Shown here in pieces: positions 1 to 7,962 of a DNA stretch of 24,265 nucleotides (its first letter is position 1; each line of letters begins with the position of its first letter). Both the position numbers and the translations under genes were made by a program. This stretch comes from an uncultured Eubacteriales bacterium. GTDB lineage: Bacteria > Bacillota > Clostridia > Oscillospirales > Acutalibacteraceae. A model generated the notes under the pieces. It was not told the DNA's origin. It did no database searches and was given only the letters and a program-made list of their open reading frames with translations. The stretch is taken from assembly GCA_934457115.1 (NCBI GenBank), contig CAKSHI010000018.1:1-24265 (forward strand). The letters run 5' to 3'.

Positions 1-143
1 TTCTCCAACACAGCAGCTCCAATATTAATTTTTGGTAATTGAAGGTTTAAGGGGACAGGTGGCAATTGAAAATTAAAGGTATTTGGATTATTTACGTTGT
101 TTACTTTTTTAGCTTTTTTGGTAAGATCTTCAATCGATGGCAT
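1..143 (-). CDS. 5' end of an unrecognised protein (partial)
   Basis: An open frame reads leftwards from ATG at 143 and runs off the window edge, giving about 47 residues that begin MPSIEDLTKKAKKVNN. A good ribosome binding site (AAGGGGAAG) lies about 8 bases before the ATG, which supports the start. The visible part is Lys/Asn-rich at first, then hydrophobic and Pro-rich (FQLPPVPLNLQLPKI). There is no signal peptide and no motif I recognise. It lies downstream of tuf but beyond the tuf terminator, with a possible promoter of its own at 236-244, so it is probably a separate transcription unit. Function unknown. Confidence 0.6.
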   Translation of the reverse strand, partial: MPSIEDLTKKAKKVNNVNNPNTFNFQLPPVPLNLQLPKINIGAAVLE

Positions 144-235
144 AACTTATACTTCCCCTTAAAAATTAATTATTTATTAAATGACATATAAAGATAATCA
201 AAAAATAATTTTTAAATTTTACCTTTATTTGAAAT

Positions 236-244
236 ATTATATCA
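236..244 (-). promoter_or_regulatory. possible extended -10 promoter for the left-edge gene
   Basis: On the minus strand TGATATAAT forms an extended -10 element about 95 bases before the ATG at 143. No good -35 box sits at the right distance. The 144-357 gap is otherwise very AT-rich and shows no gene. Confidence 0.35.
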
Positions 245-354
245 TAAAATTACCTAAAATACACTATCAATAAGTACATTCTAATCTAACTGTACTCAAT
301 TTTTATGCTTTTTAATATAGGCTAGCTCTTGCTCTTAAATTTTATTTTAAAATA

Positions 355-389
355 TAAAAATAGGCCGCTTTAAAAGCGACCTATTTAAA
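355..389 (-). terminator. Rho-independent terminator after tuf
   Basis: An inverted repeat with arms at 358-370 and 374-386, one mismatch and a 3-base loop is followed on the minus strand by a run of T. It starts about 20 bases after the tuf stop codon and ends the str operon transcript. Confidence 0.85.
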
Positions 390-405
390 AATTACAATTA
401 TCAAA

Positions 406-1608
406 TTATTCGTTAATTGCAGTAACGACACCTGAACCTACTGTACGTCCGCCTTCACGGATAGCGAAACGAAGACCTTCTTCGATAGCTATTGGAGTGA
501 TAAGCTCAACGTCCATAACAACGTTATCACCAGGCATGCACATTTCTGTTCCTTCTGGAAGTTTGATAACACCTGTAACGTCTGTTGTTCTGAAATAGAA
601 TTGAGGACGATAGTTGTTAAAGAATGGAGTATGACGTCCACCTTCATCTTTAGTTAGGACATAAACTTGACCTTTGAACTTTGTATGAGGATGAATTGTT
701 CCTGGTTTAGCAAGAACTTGGCCACGTTCGATTTCGTTTCTTTGAACGCCACGTAGAAGAACACCAACGTTATCTCCTGCTTCAGCGTAGTCAAGAATCT
801 TTCTGAACATTTCTATTCCTGTAACAACAGTCTTTTTCTTTTCGTCGCTTAAACCAACTAGTTCAACTTCTTCACCAGTTTTAAGTTGTCCACGTTCAAC
901 TCTACCAGTAGCAACTGTTCCACGTCCTGTGATTGTGAAAACATCTTCAACAGGCATTAGGAAAGGTTGATCAGCTTTACGTTCTGGAGTTGGGATAAAC
1001 TTATCAACTGCATCCATTAATTCATGAATACATTTATATTCAGGAGCGTTAGGATCTTTAGAATCAGATTCCAAAGCTACAAGAGCAGATCCACGGATGA
1101 TTGGTGTATCATCGCCAGGGAATTCATATTCGTTAAGTAGTTCACGAATTTCCATCTCAACTAAGTCAAGAAGTTCTTCGTCGTCTACTTGGTCAGCTTT
1201 GTTCATGAATACAACAATGTAAGGAACGCCAACCTGACGGGATAGAAGAATGTGCTCTCTTGTTTGAGGCATAGGACCGTCAGCAGCAGAAACAACAAGG
1301 ATAGCACCGTCCATTTGAGCAGCACCGGTGATCATGTTTTTAACATAGTCAGCATGGCCGGGGCAGTCAACGTGTGCATAGTGACGAGTTGCTGTTTCAT
1401 ATTCAACGTGAGCAGTATTAATTGTAATACCACGTTCTCTTTCTTCAGGAGCTTTGTCGATATTTGCATAATCAACGAAGTCTGCTGCGCCACCTAAGTT
1501 AAGAACCTTAGTGATTGCAGCTGTTAAAGTAGTTTTACCATGGTCAACGTGACCAATAGTACCAATATTTACGTGTGGCTTATTTCTTTCAAATTTAGCC
1601 TTTGCCAT
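406..1608 (-). CDS. tuf: Translation elongation factor Tu
   Basis: EF-Tu is the GTPase that carries aminoacyl-tRNA to the ribosomal A site. The protein has 400 residues, the usual bacterial length. The GTP-binding motifs are all present: the P-loop GHVDHGKT at 19-26, the switch I region with RGITI, the DCPGH motif near residue 80 and NKAD near 135. Domains 2 and 3 follow, with conserved stretches such as TGRGTVATGRVERG and RPQFYFRTTDVTG. The start is fixed by AAAGGAGG nine bases upstream. It is the last gene of the str operon, 103 bases after fusA, and is followed by a terminator. No second tuf copy is visible here. Confidence 0.98.
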   Translation of the reverse strand: MAKAKFERNKPHVNIGTIGHVDHGKTTLTAAITKVLNLGGAADFVDYANIDKAPEERERGITINTAHVEYETATRHYAHVDCPGHADYVKNMITGAAQMDGAILVVSAADGPMPQTREHILLSRQVGVPYIVVFMNKADQVDDEELLDLVEMEIRELLNEYEFPGDDTPIIRGSALVALESDSKDPNAPEYKCIHELMDAVDKFIPTPERKADQPFLMPVEDVFTITGRGTVATGRVERGQLKTGEEVELVGLSDEKKKTVVTGIEMFRKILDYAEAGDNVGVLLRGVQRNEIERGQVLAKPGTIHPHTKFKGQVYVLTKDEGGRHTPFFNNYRPQFYFRTTDVTGVIKLPEGTEMCMPGDNVVMDVELITPIAIEEGLRFAIREGGRTVGSGVVTAINE

Positions 1609-1711
1609 TGGAATTTCCTCCTTTTAATAAAACAAAAATTATTTTAATTTATATACTCAATAATGTATATTTTAACAACTATCAATTAAAAAATCAATAG
1701 TAAAATCAAGC

Positions 1712-3790
1712 TTATTCAGCTTTTTTTCTTGAAGAGATTATATTTTCAGATACAGACTTAGGAACTTCAGCATAATGACTTGGTTCCATAGAGTATTGAC
1801 CTCTTCCTTGAGTTTTAGAACGCATATCTGTTGCGTATCCAAACATTTCTGAAAGCGGAACCATTGCGTTAATTCTTTGAGCACCGGAAACTGCTTCCAT
1901 ACCTTGAATCATACCACGACGAGAGTTAATGTCACCAATAACGTCTCCCATGTATTCTTCAGGAACTATAACAGTAACTTTCATGATAGGCTCAAGAAGT
2001 ACCGGGTCAGCTTTCCTCATAGCTTCTTTGAATGCCATGGATCCTGCAATTTTAAATGCCATTTCAGAGGAGTCAACTTCATGATAAGAACCATCATAAA
2101 GTTCAACTTTTACGTCAACAACATTGTATCCTGCCAAAACGCCTGAAAGCATTGCGCCCCTTATACCTTGGTCAACAGCCGGAATGTATTCTTTTGGAAT
2201 AGCACCGCCGACAACAGAGTTAATGAACTCATATCCCTTAGTTGGGTTAGGCTCAACCTTAATCTTAACGTGTCCGTATTGTCCACGTCCACCGGACTGT
2301 CTTGCATATTTTTGATCTACGTCTGCAGGGCGACGGATTGTTTCTTTATAAGCAACTTGAGGGTTGCCTATGTTAGCTTCAACCTTGAATTCACGAAGTA
2401 GACGATCAACAATAATTTCTAGGTGTAATTCACCCATTCCGGCAATGATGGTTTGACCTGTTTCTTCATCTGTATATGCCTTGAAAGTCGGATCTTCTTC
2501 AGCAAGTTTTGCTAAAGCTATACCCATCTTTTCTTGGCCGGCCTTAGTTTTAGGCTCAATAGCAACCCTAATAACAGGGTCAGGGAATTCCATTGACTCA
2601 AGAATAATCGGGTTTTTCTCTGTACATAGAGTATCACCTGTTGTAGTATTCTTAAGACCTACTGCTGCTGCAATATCTCCGGCATAGACTTCTTCTATAT
2701 CCTGACGATGGTTTGCGTGCATTTGTAGAATTCTTCCCAAACGTTCAGTATTGTCTTTAGTTGAGTTGTATACGGAAGATCCTGCTTTAACAGAACCTGA
2801 ATATACTCTAAAGAAGCATAATTTTCCAACAAATGGGTCAGTTGCAATTTTGAAAGCAAGAGCTGCAAACGGAGCATCATCTGAAGATGGGCTTTCAATT
2901 TCCTCATCTGTTTCAGGGTTAGTTCCCCTAATTGCAGGTACATCTGTCGGAGATGGCATAAAGTCTATAATAGCATCAAGAAGTGGTTGTACACCTTTGT
3001 TGCGATAAGAAGTACCGCAGCAAACAGGAACCATTGTATTAGCTATTGTAGATTTACGGATACAAGCCTTAATTTCTTCAATAGTAAGCTCTTCTCCACC
3101 CAAATATTTTTCCAAAAGTGCGTCATCTTGCTCAGCAACATGCTCTAAAAGTTCTGCATGATACTTTTCAGCAAGCTCTTTCATGTCTTCCGGAATTTCT
3201 TCTATTCTTACGTCTTTACCTAAATCATCGTAGTAAATTTCAGCTTCCATCTTTACTAGGTCGATGATTCCTCTAAATGTATCTTCAACACCTATTGGTA
3301 ATTGAATCGGAACTGCATTACATTTAAGACGTTCTCTCATCATTTTTACAACATTATAGAAGTCAGCTCCCATAATGTCCATTTTATTGACATAAGCCAT
3401 ACGAGGTACACCGTATTTATCAGCTTGTCTCCAGACTGTTTCAGACTGTGGTTCAACGCCACCTTTAGCACATAAGACAGTTACGGAACCGTCTAATACA
3501 CGTAAAGAACGTTCAACTTCAACAGTAAAGTCAACGTGGCCCGGGGTGTCAATTATATTAATTCTATGGTTTTTCCAGAAACAAGTTGTAGCAGCAGAAG
3601 TAATTGTAATACCTCTTTCTTGCTCTTGTTCCATCCAGTCCATAGTAGCTGCACCGTCATGAGTTTCTCCGATTTTATGGTTTACACCTGTATAAAAAAG
3701 GATACGTTCAGTAGTGGTTGTTTTGCCGGCATCGATGTGAGCCATGATACCGATATTACGAGTTAAATCAAGTGAAACTTGCCTTGACAT
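1712..3790 (-). CDS. fusA: Translation elongation factor G
   Basis: EF-G is the GTPase that drives translocation and, with RRF, ribosome recycling. The 692-residue length is standard. The P-loop AHIDAGKTTTTER lies at about 17-29, DTPGHVDF near 81 and NKMD near 135. The C-terminal domains carry the typical GGRGQYGHV and GAIPKEYIPAV motifs. An AAAGGAGG site precedes the ATG. It is the third gene of the str operon, between rpsG and tuf. Nothing in it is unusual, and it reads as the housekeeping EF-G rather than a TetM-like protection protein. Confidence 0.98.
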   Translation of the reverse strand: MSRQVSLDLTRNIGIMAHIDAGKTTTTERILFYTGVNHKIGETHDGAATMDWMEQEQERGITITSAATTCFWKNHRINIIDTPGHVDFTVEVERSLRVLDGSVTVLCAKGGVEPQSETVWRQADKYGVPRMAYVNKMDIMGADFYNVVKMMRERLKCNAVPIQLPIGVEDTFRGIIDLVKMEAEIYYDDLGKDVRIEEIPEDMKELAEKYHAELLEHVAEQDDALLEKYLGGEELTIEEIKACIRKSTIANTMVPVCCGTSYRNKGVQPLLDAIIDFMPSPTDVPAIRGTNPETDEEIESPSSDDAPFAALAFKIATDPFVGKLCFFRVYSGSVKAGSSVYNSTKDNTERLGRILQMHANHRQDIEEVYAGDIAAAVGLKNTTTGDTLCTEKNPIILESMEFPDPVIRVAIEPKTKAGQEKMGIALAKLAEEDPTFKAYTDEETGQTIIAGMGELHLEIIVDRLLREFKVEANIGNPQVAYKETIRRPADVDQKYARQSGGRGQYGHVKIKVEPNPTKGYEFINSVVGGAIPKEYIPAVDQGIRGAMLSGVLAGYNVVDVKVELYDGSYHEVDSSEMAFKIAGSMAFKEAMRKADPVLLEPIMKVTVIVPEEYMGDVIGDINSRRGMIQGMEAVSGAQRINAMVPLSEMFGYATDMRSKTQGRGQYSMEPSHYAEVPKSVSENIISSRKKAE

Positions 3791-3881
3791 TATGTCCTCC
3801 TTTTAAATAATAGGGATGAATTAAAGCATTTAAGCTGCAAGACATCCCGTTATTTTGCCTTTAAATAAATTATAGATTAAA

Positions 3882-4352
3882 TTACCATCTATAATGAGCG
3901 AACGCTTTGTTAGCCTCAGCCATTTTGTGAGTATCCTCACGTTTTTTAACTGCGCCGCCTGTACTATTAACAGCATCAAGGATTTCTCCTGCAAGTCTTT
4001 CCTTCATTGTCTTTTCAGATCTTAATCTTGAATACTTGGTTAACCAGCGAAGACCTAATGTTTGTCTTCTTTCTGCTCTAACCTCGATCGGTACTTGGTA
4101 AGTAGCACCGCCTATACGACGAGCTTTAACTTCAAGAACCGGCATAATGTTTTCCATAGCTTGCTCGAAAACTTCAAGCGGGTCTTTTCCTGTTTTTTCA
4201 CTAATGATGTCAAAAGCACCGTATACTAATTTTTGAGAAACACCACGTTTACCATCATACATAACGTTGTTGATAAGACGAGTTACTAGTTTTGAATTGT
4301 ATAGCGGGTCAGCTAAAACATCACGTTTAGCAATAGAGCCTCTTCTTGGCAC
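3882..4352 (-). CDS. rpsG: 30S ribosomal protein S7
   Basis: S7 binds the 3' domain of 16S rRNA and starts assembly of the small-subunit head. I take the GTG at 4352 as start. It gives the standard 156 residues beginning (M)PRRGSIAKRDVLADPLYNSK and has GGAGGG seven bases upstream. The open frame extends six codons further to another GTG, but that start would put the ribosome binding site inside the gene. The ending HKMAEANKAFAHYRW is typical. It is the second gene of the str operon, 135 bases after rpsL. Confidence 0.96.
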   Translation of the reverse strand: MPRRGSIAKRDVLADPLYNSKLVTRLINNVMYDGKRGVSQKLVYGAFDIISEKTGKDPLEVFEQAMENIMPVLEVKARRIGGATYQVPIEVRAERRQTLGLRWLTKYSRLRSEKTMKERLAGEILDAVNSTGGAVKKREDTHKMAEANKAFAHYRW

Positions 4353-4442
4353 TTTGCTTCCCTCCTTCACAATAATGATATCATAGGTACTCGAAAGTCT
4401 TACTCCCGTTGGCCAACACAGAGGCGTTATATATTAACACTC

Positions 4443-4466
4443 CTGCATTGATTTGCTTTTATGCAG
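4443..4466 (-). promoter_or_regulatory. hairpin in the rpsL-rpsG spacer
   Basis: A perfect six-base inverted repeat (CTGCAT/ATGCAG) with a 12-base loop sits in the spacer between rpsL and rpsG. In E. coli S7 represses its own operon by binding this spacer. Whether this hairpin does the same is only a guess. There is no T-run, so it is not a terminator. Confidence 0.25.
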
Positions 4467-4487
4467 CCAGTAGAATTCTTTCTGAGT

Positions 4488-4913
4488 TTATTTGCTTGCG
4501 CCTGCCTTTGGACGTTTTGCACCGTATTTAGAACGGCTTTGCATACGTTTAGCAACGCCTTGCGCATCAAGAGTACCACGTACTATATGGTAACGAACAC
4601 CAGGTAAATCCTTAACACGTCCGCCACGAATTAATACAACACTGTGCTCTTGTAGGTTGTGACCTACACCCGGAATATATGAACTAACTTCGATTCCGTT
4701 TGAAAGTCTTACTCTGGCAATTTTTCTAAGAGCTGAGTTAGGTTTCTTAGGAGTAGCAGTTTTAACAGCAGTACAAACGCCTCTCTTTTGAGGTGAAGTT
4801 TGATCAATAGCTACACGTTTCTTGGAGTTCCATCCTTTTAAAAGAGCCGGAGCTTTTGCTTTCTTTTCTGATACTTCTCTTCCCTTACGCACTAATTGGT
4901 TAAAGGTTGGCAT
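4488..4913 (-). CDS. rpsL: 30S ribosomal protein S12
   Basis: S12 sits at the decoding centre of the small subunit. I take ATG at 4913 as start. It gives 141 residues beginning MPTFNQLVRKGRE, the family's usual N-terminus, and has GAGGAGG eight bases upstream. The frame is open for 32 more codons, but these do not look like S12. Both lysines whose change gives streptomycin resistance are wild type (TPKKPNSALRK and GGRVKDLPGVRYH). It is the first gene of the str operon and has a leader of about 130 bases after the promoter. Confidence 0.97.
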   Translation of the reverse strand: MPTFNQLVRKGREVSEKKAKAPALLKGWNSKKRVAIDQTSPQKRGVCTAVKTATPKKPNSALRKIARVRLSNGIEVSSYIPGVGHNLQEHSVVLIRGGRVKDLPGVRYHIVRGTLDAQGVAKRMQSRSKYGAKRPKAGASK

Positions 4914-5052
4914 ATGACACCTCCTCAAGTAATAATAGTTTACTAAAAGTAAACTTGTTGAATTATCACAAAAATAATAACTTTGTCTAAAAATTGTATG
5001 AGCAAACAATATATAGGCTTGCTACCAAAATTTATACATTCAACAATTAACT

Positions 5053-5082
5053 ATTGTACCATATATGATACAAACTTGTCAA
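5053..5082 (-). promoter_or_regulatory. str operon promoter
   Basis: On the minus strand TTGACA (5077-5082) and TACAAT (5053-5058) are 18 bases apart, about 140 bases before rpsL. The -35 box is only three bases past the stop codon of the secreted-protein gene at 5086. I see no terminator between the two, so read-through into the str operon is possible. Confidence 0.8.
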
Positions 5083-5085
5083 GTA

Positions 5086-6147
5086 TTATATATAATGAAT
5101 TTTGATTGCTCTATTGGAAATACCACCGGATTTTCCCGCTGCACCGTCTTTGCCCTTTTTGCTTGAGAACATCCAATATTTTGGGTTACCGGCACTTCCT
5201 TTACCGCCTTTACCACCGTTGCCCGGGAAAAGATGACAACTATTTCTAACTATGTATACATTGCCTTCAGCTATATAAAATACATTTCCCCCGTCGCCAC
5301 CGTTGCCGCCATTACCACCATGACCGCCTGTATGGAAAAACCATGAAAATGTTGTATAGGCACCGTCTCCACCGTCTCCGCCATTACCTGCCTGTACATC
5401 AAGATTACTTAAATAAATTTGCCCGCTTATGGCGCTTATTGCTGAATAAGGCTTTTGACCTTCTGTCCCGCTTGCATCCTTAACATCTGAATAGACACCA
5501 TTTTTCTTGCTTTCACCAAATTCACCATTACAGTGAATTACAGAACCGTTCTTTATGGATATTTTTATTTCATCATGATATCTATATACCGGTCTTGTCT
5601 TTGTTTCATTCCATCCGTCATGCCATTTTTGAACTTTAATTGTTTCAGTCCATGGGTCACGCCACTTCTTGGTTTTAACTGTTTCAGTCCATGCTGGCTG
5701 CCATTTTTGGTTACCATATTGATCAGTATACCAATATCCTTGATGCTCAACAGTGCTGGTTTCATCATACCAACATCCATCGTGCTGAACTTCTTTTGTC
5801 TCGTAATAGTAATAACCCGGATGATACTCAGTATACTGTTCATCATGGTCATAGGATTTATATCCACATTCTAACGATTCATTACCTTTTATAGACAACT
5901 TATGTCCCTGTAAATCTATAGTTATAGATTTTTTAATAATTGCAGATCTATATAATGTTATATCATTGTTAAGTTTGATTATATCAGAATCCGTACTTGC
6001 ATTAACAGCAGCTACAAGTTGATCCCCTGTAGATACAAAATGTTCTCTGTTTTCAGCTGCAAAGACTTTTGACTCGACTGCATTAGCAGTAAATACAAGG
6101 CTTGTCATTAACAACATCGCTGCAAAAAATGATCTTTTCTTAAACAA
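5086..6147 (-). CDS. Secreted Trp/His-rich and Gly-rich protein (paralog A)
   Basis: I do not recognise a named family. Residues 1-30 are a signal peptide (KKRSFFAAMLLMTSLVFTANA), so the protein is exported. Residues 44-90 contain DSDIIKLNNDITL and ITIDLQGHKLSI, which look like the first rungs of a right-handed beta-helix. Residues 98-190 form a Tyr/Trp/His-rich block with repeats such as KWRDPWTET and KWHDGWNET. Residues 254-345 are Gly-rich (GGNGGNGGDGG, GGKGGKG), broken by short strands such as NVFYIAEGNVYIV. There is no sortase signal or membrane anchor. The start is a TTG with GGGAG upstream, as in paralog B. It lies tandem with paralogs B and C and upstream of the str promoter. Likely extracellular; function unknown. 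Confidence 0.85.
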   Translation of the reverse strand: MFKKRSFFAAMLLMTSLVFTANAVESKVFAAENREHFVSTGDQLVAAVNASTDSDIIKLNNDITLYRSAIIKKSITIDLQGHKLSIKGNESLECGYKSYDHDEQYTEYHPGYYYYETKEVQHDGCWYDETSTVEHQGYWYTDQYGNQKWQPAWTETVKTKKWRDPWTETIKVQKWHDGWNETKTRPVYRYHDEIKISIKNGSVIHCNGEFGESKKNGVYSDVKDASGTEGQKPYSAISAISGQIYLSNLDVQAGNGGDGGDGAYTTFSWFFHTGGHGGNGGNGGDGGNVFYIAEGNVYIVRNSCHLFPGNGGKGGKGSAGNPKYWMFSSKKGKDGAAGKSGGISNRAIKIHYI

Positions 6148-6157
6148 ATTTTTTCTC

Positions 6158-6183
6158 CCTTTTCTAAATAAATATTAATTTAA
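6158..6183 (-). repeat. 26-bp direct repeat in paralog leader, copy 1
   Basis: A 26-base stretch containing TCTAAATAAATATTAATTTA lies just upstream of paralog A and is repeated exactly at 6631-6656 before paralog B. It is part of the duplicated gene unit and covers the 5' leader. Confidence 0.8.
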
Positions 6184-6209
6184 TACAAAAAATAACCTAA
6201 TGTAAAATA

Positions 6210-6620
6210 TTAGTAGTGATTGCAGCATGTATAACATAAACCTGACACAAGCGCCACAATGGATGTCCCAATGAAGATCAAACTCATAGAAAGCCAAATA
6301 AAGAAATCGAAATCGCCACTGGTATTATTATTTGTGATATTGTTATTGTTTTGGAATTCATATTGTAACGATCCATTCAACTTATGTCCTTGTAAGTCTA
6401 TATTTACAGATTTATTAACTTTTACAGGTCTAGATAACGTTATATCACTTGTAAGTTTAATTATATCAGAATCTTGGCTCGAATTGGCCGCAGATATAAA
6501 TTGACTTTCATTAGAAACCCAATATATTTTGCCTTCTGCTGCACCGGCAGGAAAAGCAAGGGTCATAACAAGGGTTATAGTTAGTAATAGCACTGCAATT
6601 AATGATCTTCTTTTAAACAA
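6210..6620 (-). CDS. Short exported paralog ending in a membrane segment (paralog B)
   Basis: The first 85 or so of 136 residues match paralogs A and C: a signal peptide (MFKRRSLIAVLLLTITLVMTL), then DSDIIKLTSDITL and NIDLQGHKL. The Trp/His block and Gly-rich tail are missing. Instead there is an Asn-rich linker (FQNNNNITNNNTSG) and a C-terminal hydrophobic helix of about 25 residues ending CYTCCNHY. The start is TTG with AAGGAAG upstream. It may be a decayed paralog, or a membrane-anchored version sharing the beta-helix start. It sits 67 bases from paralog C and 62 from paralog A. Confidence 0.75.
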   Translation of the reverse strand: MFKRRSLIAVLLLTITLVMTLAFPAGAAEGKIYWVSNESQFISAANSSQDSDIIKLTSDITLSRPVKVNKSVNIDLQGHKLNGSLQYEFQNNNNITNNNTSGDFDFFIWLSMSLIFIGTSIVALVSGLCYTCCNHY

Positions 6621-6630
6621 ATTTTATCTT

Positions 6631-6656
6631 CCTTTTCTAAATAAATATTAATTTAA
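6631..6656 (-). repeat. 26-bp direct repeat in paralog leader, copy 2
   Basis: Exact copy of the 6158-6183 element, placed just before the TTG start of paralog B. Paralog C, the first gene of the row, lacks it. Confidence 0.8.
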
Positions 6657-6687
6657 CATAAAAAATAGCTTAATTAAACACAAGGCA

Positions 6688-7674
6688 TTATATTGTCAAA
6701 AAATATACATTATCTCTTTTGTTTGAGATTTCGCCTGAATTTCCTGAACAACCATCTTCTCCTTGTAACACTACCTTATTTTTCTTTTTCTTAACAGCTC
6801 CTTTACCGCCGTTACCGCCTTTTCCCGGGAAAACATGGCAGCTATCCTTAGAGAGAATTACACTACCCTTGTCTATATAAAATACATTTCCGCCGTCGCC
6901 ACCTTTGCCGCCGTTACCAATAATCTTTTTATTCTTTTTACCAGTGTAACATGCGCCATTACCACCATTGCCGCCGTTACCGCCATGTATATCAATATTA
7001 CTTAAATAAGTTTTCCCGCTTATAATTCTTAATGTTTCATTTTTTTGATCCTCTCCGTCTGTCCCGCTATAAGATCCATAATAGTCACCATCTTCTTTAT
7101 TTTTCCCATTTGCACCGCCACTATGAAGTATAGAACCGTTTTTTATGGATATTTTTATTTCATCATGGTACTTATATATATTTCTTGTCTTTGTTTCGGT
7201 CCATGGGTCATGCCACTTTTCAGTTTTGACTGTTTCTTCCCATGAGCGGATATCCCATTTTTGACTTCCATCTGTATCGGTATACCAAGACCCCGGATGT
7301 TCAATAGTGCTTTTTTCATCATACCAATATCCTGCATGATATTCATTATAGGTTTCCTGATGGTCAAAGCTATAATACCCACACTGTAATGACCCATTAT
7401 TATTTATAGATAAAGTATGCCCGTTCAAATCTACAGTCACGGATTTATCCAGGACTATATTCCTGGATAATGTTATATTATCCTTGATTGAAATAACATC
7501 ACCGTCCTGCATGGATTTGGTCACAAATGCAAGTTCATCGGCTGTAGAAGCTGAGATTTCTCTGCTTTCAGCCGCAAAAACTTTTGACTCAGCTGCGTTT
7601 GCAGTAAATACAAGGCTCGTCATTAACAACATTGCCGCAAATAATGATCTTTTCTTTAGCGATTTTTTTCTCAT
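6688..7674 (-). CDS. Secreted Trp/His-rich and Gly-rich protein (paralog C)
   Basis: This 328-residue protein has the same plan as paralog A: a signal peptide (residues 8-36, KKRSLFAAMLLMTSLVFTANA), a beta-helix-like start (DNITLSRNIVLDKSVTVDL), a Trp/His/Tyr block at 103-165 (HAGYWYDE, HPGSWYTD, KWHDPWTETKTR) and a Gly-rich tail (GGNGGNGGNG, GGKGGDGG, GGNGGKG). It has one KWxDxW unit fewer than paralog A. I take the second of two overlapping ATGs because AGGGG lies seven to eight bases before it. As first gene of the row it has a consensus promoter at 7723-7751. Export is clear. The role is unknown; a surface or matrix protein is possible. Confidence 0.85.
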   Translation of the reverse strand: MRKKSLKKRSLFAAMLLMTSLVFTANAAESKVFAAESREISASTADELAFVTKSMQDGDVISIKDNITLSRNIVLDKSVTVDLNGHTLSINNNGSLQCGYYSFDHQETYNEYHAGYWYDEKSTIEHPGSWYTDTDGSQKWDIRSWEETVKTEKWHDPWTETKTRNIYKYHDEIKISIKNGSILHSGGANGKNKEDGDYYGSYSGTDGEDQKNETLRIISGKTYLSNIDIHGGNGGNGGNGACYTGKKNKKIIGNGGKGGDGGNVFYIDKGSVILSKDSCHVFPGKGGNGGKGAVKKKKNKVVLQGEDGCSGNSGEISNKRDNVYFLTI

Positions 7675-7691
7675 TCATTTTCCCCTTTTTC

Positions 7692-7795
7692 CAAAAAGTA
7701 ACTTAATGTAATTTCTGTTATTATTATATTACCATATTATCCATATGTCAAGAGTCAAAATCAAAAATCTTAAAGGCGATAATAAAGTAATATAA
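7692..7795. repeat. imperfect ~105-bp tandem repeat, copy 1
   Basis: The stretch from CAAAAAGTAACTTAATGTAA to AATAAAGTAATATAA recurs at 7824-7929 with scattered differences. This copy carries the intact minus-strand promoter for paralog C. Its plus-strand promoter is degenerate (CTTAAA, TATAAC). Confidence 0.8.
7723..7751 (-). promoter_or_regulatory. promoter of the secreted-paralog row
   Basis: On the minus strand TTGACA (7746-7751) and TATAAT (7723-7728) are exactly 17 bases apart, about 50 bases before the start of paralog C. This is a full consensus vegetative promoter. Confidence 0.85.
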
Positions 7796-7823
7796 CTATC
7801 TTTGTTAATATAATAGATATGTA

Positions 7824-7929
7824 CAAAAAGTAACTTAATGTAATATTAATTATTATCATATTGCCATGTTATTCATGCATCAGTGGTCAACATCAAAAAA
7901 CTTGCAAAGGCGGCAATAAAGTAATATAA
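7824..7929. repeat. imperfect ~105-bp tandem repeat, copy 2
   Basis: Second copy of the 7692-7795 unit. Here the plus-strand promoter is good (it drives galE), while the minus-strand one has lost its -10 box. Confidence 0.8.
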
Positions 7930-7930
7930 T
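7902..7930 (+). promoter_or_regulatory. galE promoter
   Basis: TTGCAA (7902-7907) and TATAAT (7925-7930) are 17 bases apart, 33 bases before the galE ATG. Confidence 0.85.
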
Positions 7931-7962
7931 GGTTTTTACTAAGACAAAAGGAGGATTTAATT

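Noticed and set aside
2695..2943. Other open frames inside fusA and tuf on both strands
   Set aside because: They are shadows of strongly conserved coding sequence with no start signals.
4488..4913. Streptomycin-resistance change in rpsL
   Set aside because: Both key lysines are wild type.
4914..5052. Leader peptide or riboswitch in the rpsL leader
   Set aside because: The frame upstream of the S12 start has no ribosome site, and I saw no known riboswitch or T-box motif.
5200..5400. CRISPR-like or satellite repeat in the Gly-rich region
   Set aside because: The repeats are short GGN-type codon runs inside an open frame, with no constant repeat-spacer pattern. No CRISPR array was seen anywhere in the window.
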